From Chromatiales bacterium (lineage in GTDB: Bacteria > Pseudomonadota > Gammaproteobacteria > SZUA-152), in NCBI GenBank assembly GCA_026999335.1, contig JALTPW010000951.1:1-7004 (forward strand): DNA of 7,004 bases, in the 5' to 3' direction. Made by a program: the position numbers and the translations under genes. Under the pieces are notes generated by a model that had not been told where the DNA came from, made no database searches, and saw only the letters and a list, made by a program, of their open reading frames with translations. Shown here piece after piece: positions 6,734 to 7,004 of this stretch. Within the stretch, counting starts at the first letter, position 1. The number at the start of each line of letters is the position of its first letter.

Positions 6734-6779
6734 CGAAGGTGGGTTCACAAATCTGACGAAGGTGGGTTCACAAATCTGA
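6734..6779. repeat. Perfect head-to-tail tandem duplication of 23 bp
   Basis: Two identical units occupy 6734-6756 and 6757-6779 with no bases between them. Each begins CGAAGGTGGG and ends CAAATCTGA. Inside each, GTG and CAC flank GGTT as a tiny inverted repeat, and TCA/TGA flank six bases. The length is not a multiple of three. The flanking bases do not continue the repeat. Its role is unknown: candidates are a replication-slippage duplication, a pair of regulatory binding sites, or the edge of a larger repeat family. Confidence 0.92.
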
Positions 6780-7004
6780 GCAATCCATTTATGTGCACCC
6801 CAATCAAATCACCCAATGGAATGGGAGGTTCAGCTATAAAAAATGCCCCTGGTTTTCCCCAATCCCTGACAAACATCCCTAGTGAGCTGATACTGGAAAT
6901 TGGTCGCTTACAGCCGGACTCTCCTCTTTCGAATGCCCTGATGCTGCACGGTTTACCCGATTCAGAACAGTACCTAGTGTGGTGTAACGTATAAAGAACG
7001 CCTA

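Larger units (their letters stand above)
6600..7004. other. Unassigned region downstream of pilQ, no convincing gene
   Basis: No gene can be supported in these 405 bases. GC content falls to about 47% over 6781-7004, below the neighbouring pil genes. A plus-strand frame is open from ATG 6629 to TAA at 6992-6994 (121 codons), but it has no ribosome binding site and no third-position bias. It also reads the two copies of a 23-bp tandem repeat in different frames, which argues against a selected protein. A minus-strand frame is also open from the right edge to a TGA at 6747-6745 inside the repeat; its codons include many AGG, AGA, GGA and ATA and look non-coding. It could be the end of a gene entering from the right, a decayed mobile element, or plain intergenic DNA. 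aroK, the usual next gene, is not recognisable. Confidence 0.6.

Noticed and set aside
6878..6991. Peptide IPSELILEIGRLQPDSP in the plus-strand tail resembles the start of an F-box motif.
   Set aside because: The match is short, the rest of the motif does not follow, and the frame itself is not supported as coding.
6368..6994. A 208-codon plus-strand frame covering the end of pilQ and the downstream region.
   Set aside because: Its first part is a shifted-frame shadow of pilQ and it runs through the terminator. The tail has no ribosome binding site, no codon bias and a non-triplet tandem repeat.
6987..7004. Window ends in AACGCCTA just after a stop codon, resembling the start of an integron attC site (RYYYAAC).
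   Set aside because: Only part of the seven-base degenerate motif is visible, and I found no GTTRRRY core site between pilQ and the edge to mark the other cassette boundary. It would be supported if the bases after 7004 complete GCCTAAC and are followed by an imperfect palindrome ending in GTTRRRY.

Overview
The window holds the junction between a penicillin-binding protein gene and the type IV pilus alignment operon of a Gram-negative bacterium. The order ponA/mrcA (minus strand), then pilM, pilN, pilO, pilP, pilQ (plus strand), is the conserved gammaproteobacterial arrangement; in E. coli it is mrcA-hofMNOPQ-aroKB. Protein sequences with typical gammaproteobacterial PilM/N/O/P/Q motifs and a moderately GC-rich composition suggest a gammaproteobacterium outside the enterics. 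The exact order or genus cannot be read from the sequence.

Layout. Positions 1-890, minus strand: N-terminal part of a class A penicillin-binding protein (PBP1a type), cut by the left edge of the window. Positions 891-1093: divergent promoter region, AT-rich, with a good sigma-70-like promoter for the pil operon, a weaker one facing mrcA, and a widely spaced inverted repeat. Positions 1094-6537: an intact pilMNOPQ operon with start-stop overlaps of 1 or 4 bases at the first three junctions; pilP-pilQ is the one junction where the start is debatable. Positions 6568-6599: a strong rho-independent terminator. Positions 6600-7004: about 400 bases with no convincing gene, lower in GC (about 47% over 6781-7004), carrying a perfect 23-bp tandem duplication just downstream of a promoter-like TTGACA element. 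The aroK gene that usually follows pilQ is not seen in the window.

How the genes work together. PilM is a cytoplasmic actin-like protein that docks on the conserved N-terminal tail of PilN. PilN and PilO are single-pass inner-membrane proteins that pair in the periplasm. The lipoprotein PilP binds that pair and reaches the periplasmic domains of PilQ, the outer-membrane secretin through which the pilus exits. Together they form the alignment complex connecting the inner-membrane motor platform to the outer-membrane pore. The motor ATPases, platform protein and pilins are not in this window. The divergent PBP makes peptidoglycan, the layer this complex has to span.

I find no new system. The pil and mrcA genes are ordinary and intact where visible. 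The parts that merit another look are the unexplained segment after the terminator with its tandem repeat, the three AMIN-like modules and unsettled start of PilQ, and a perfect 18-bp palindrome inside pilQ.
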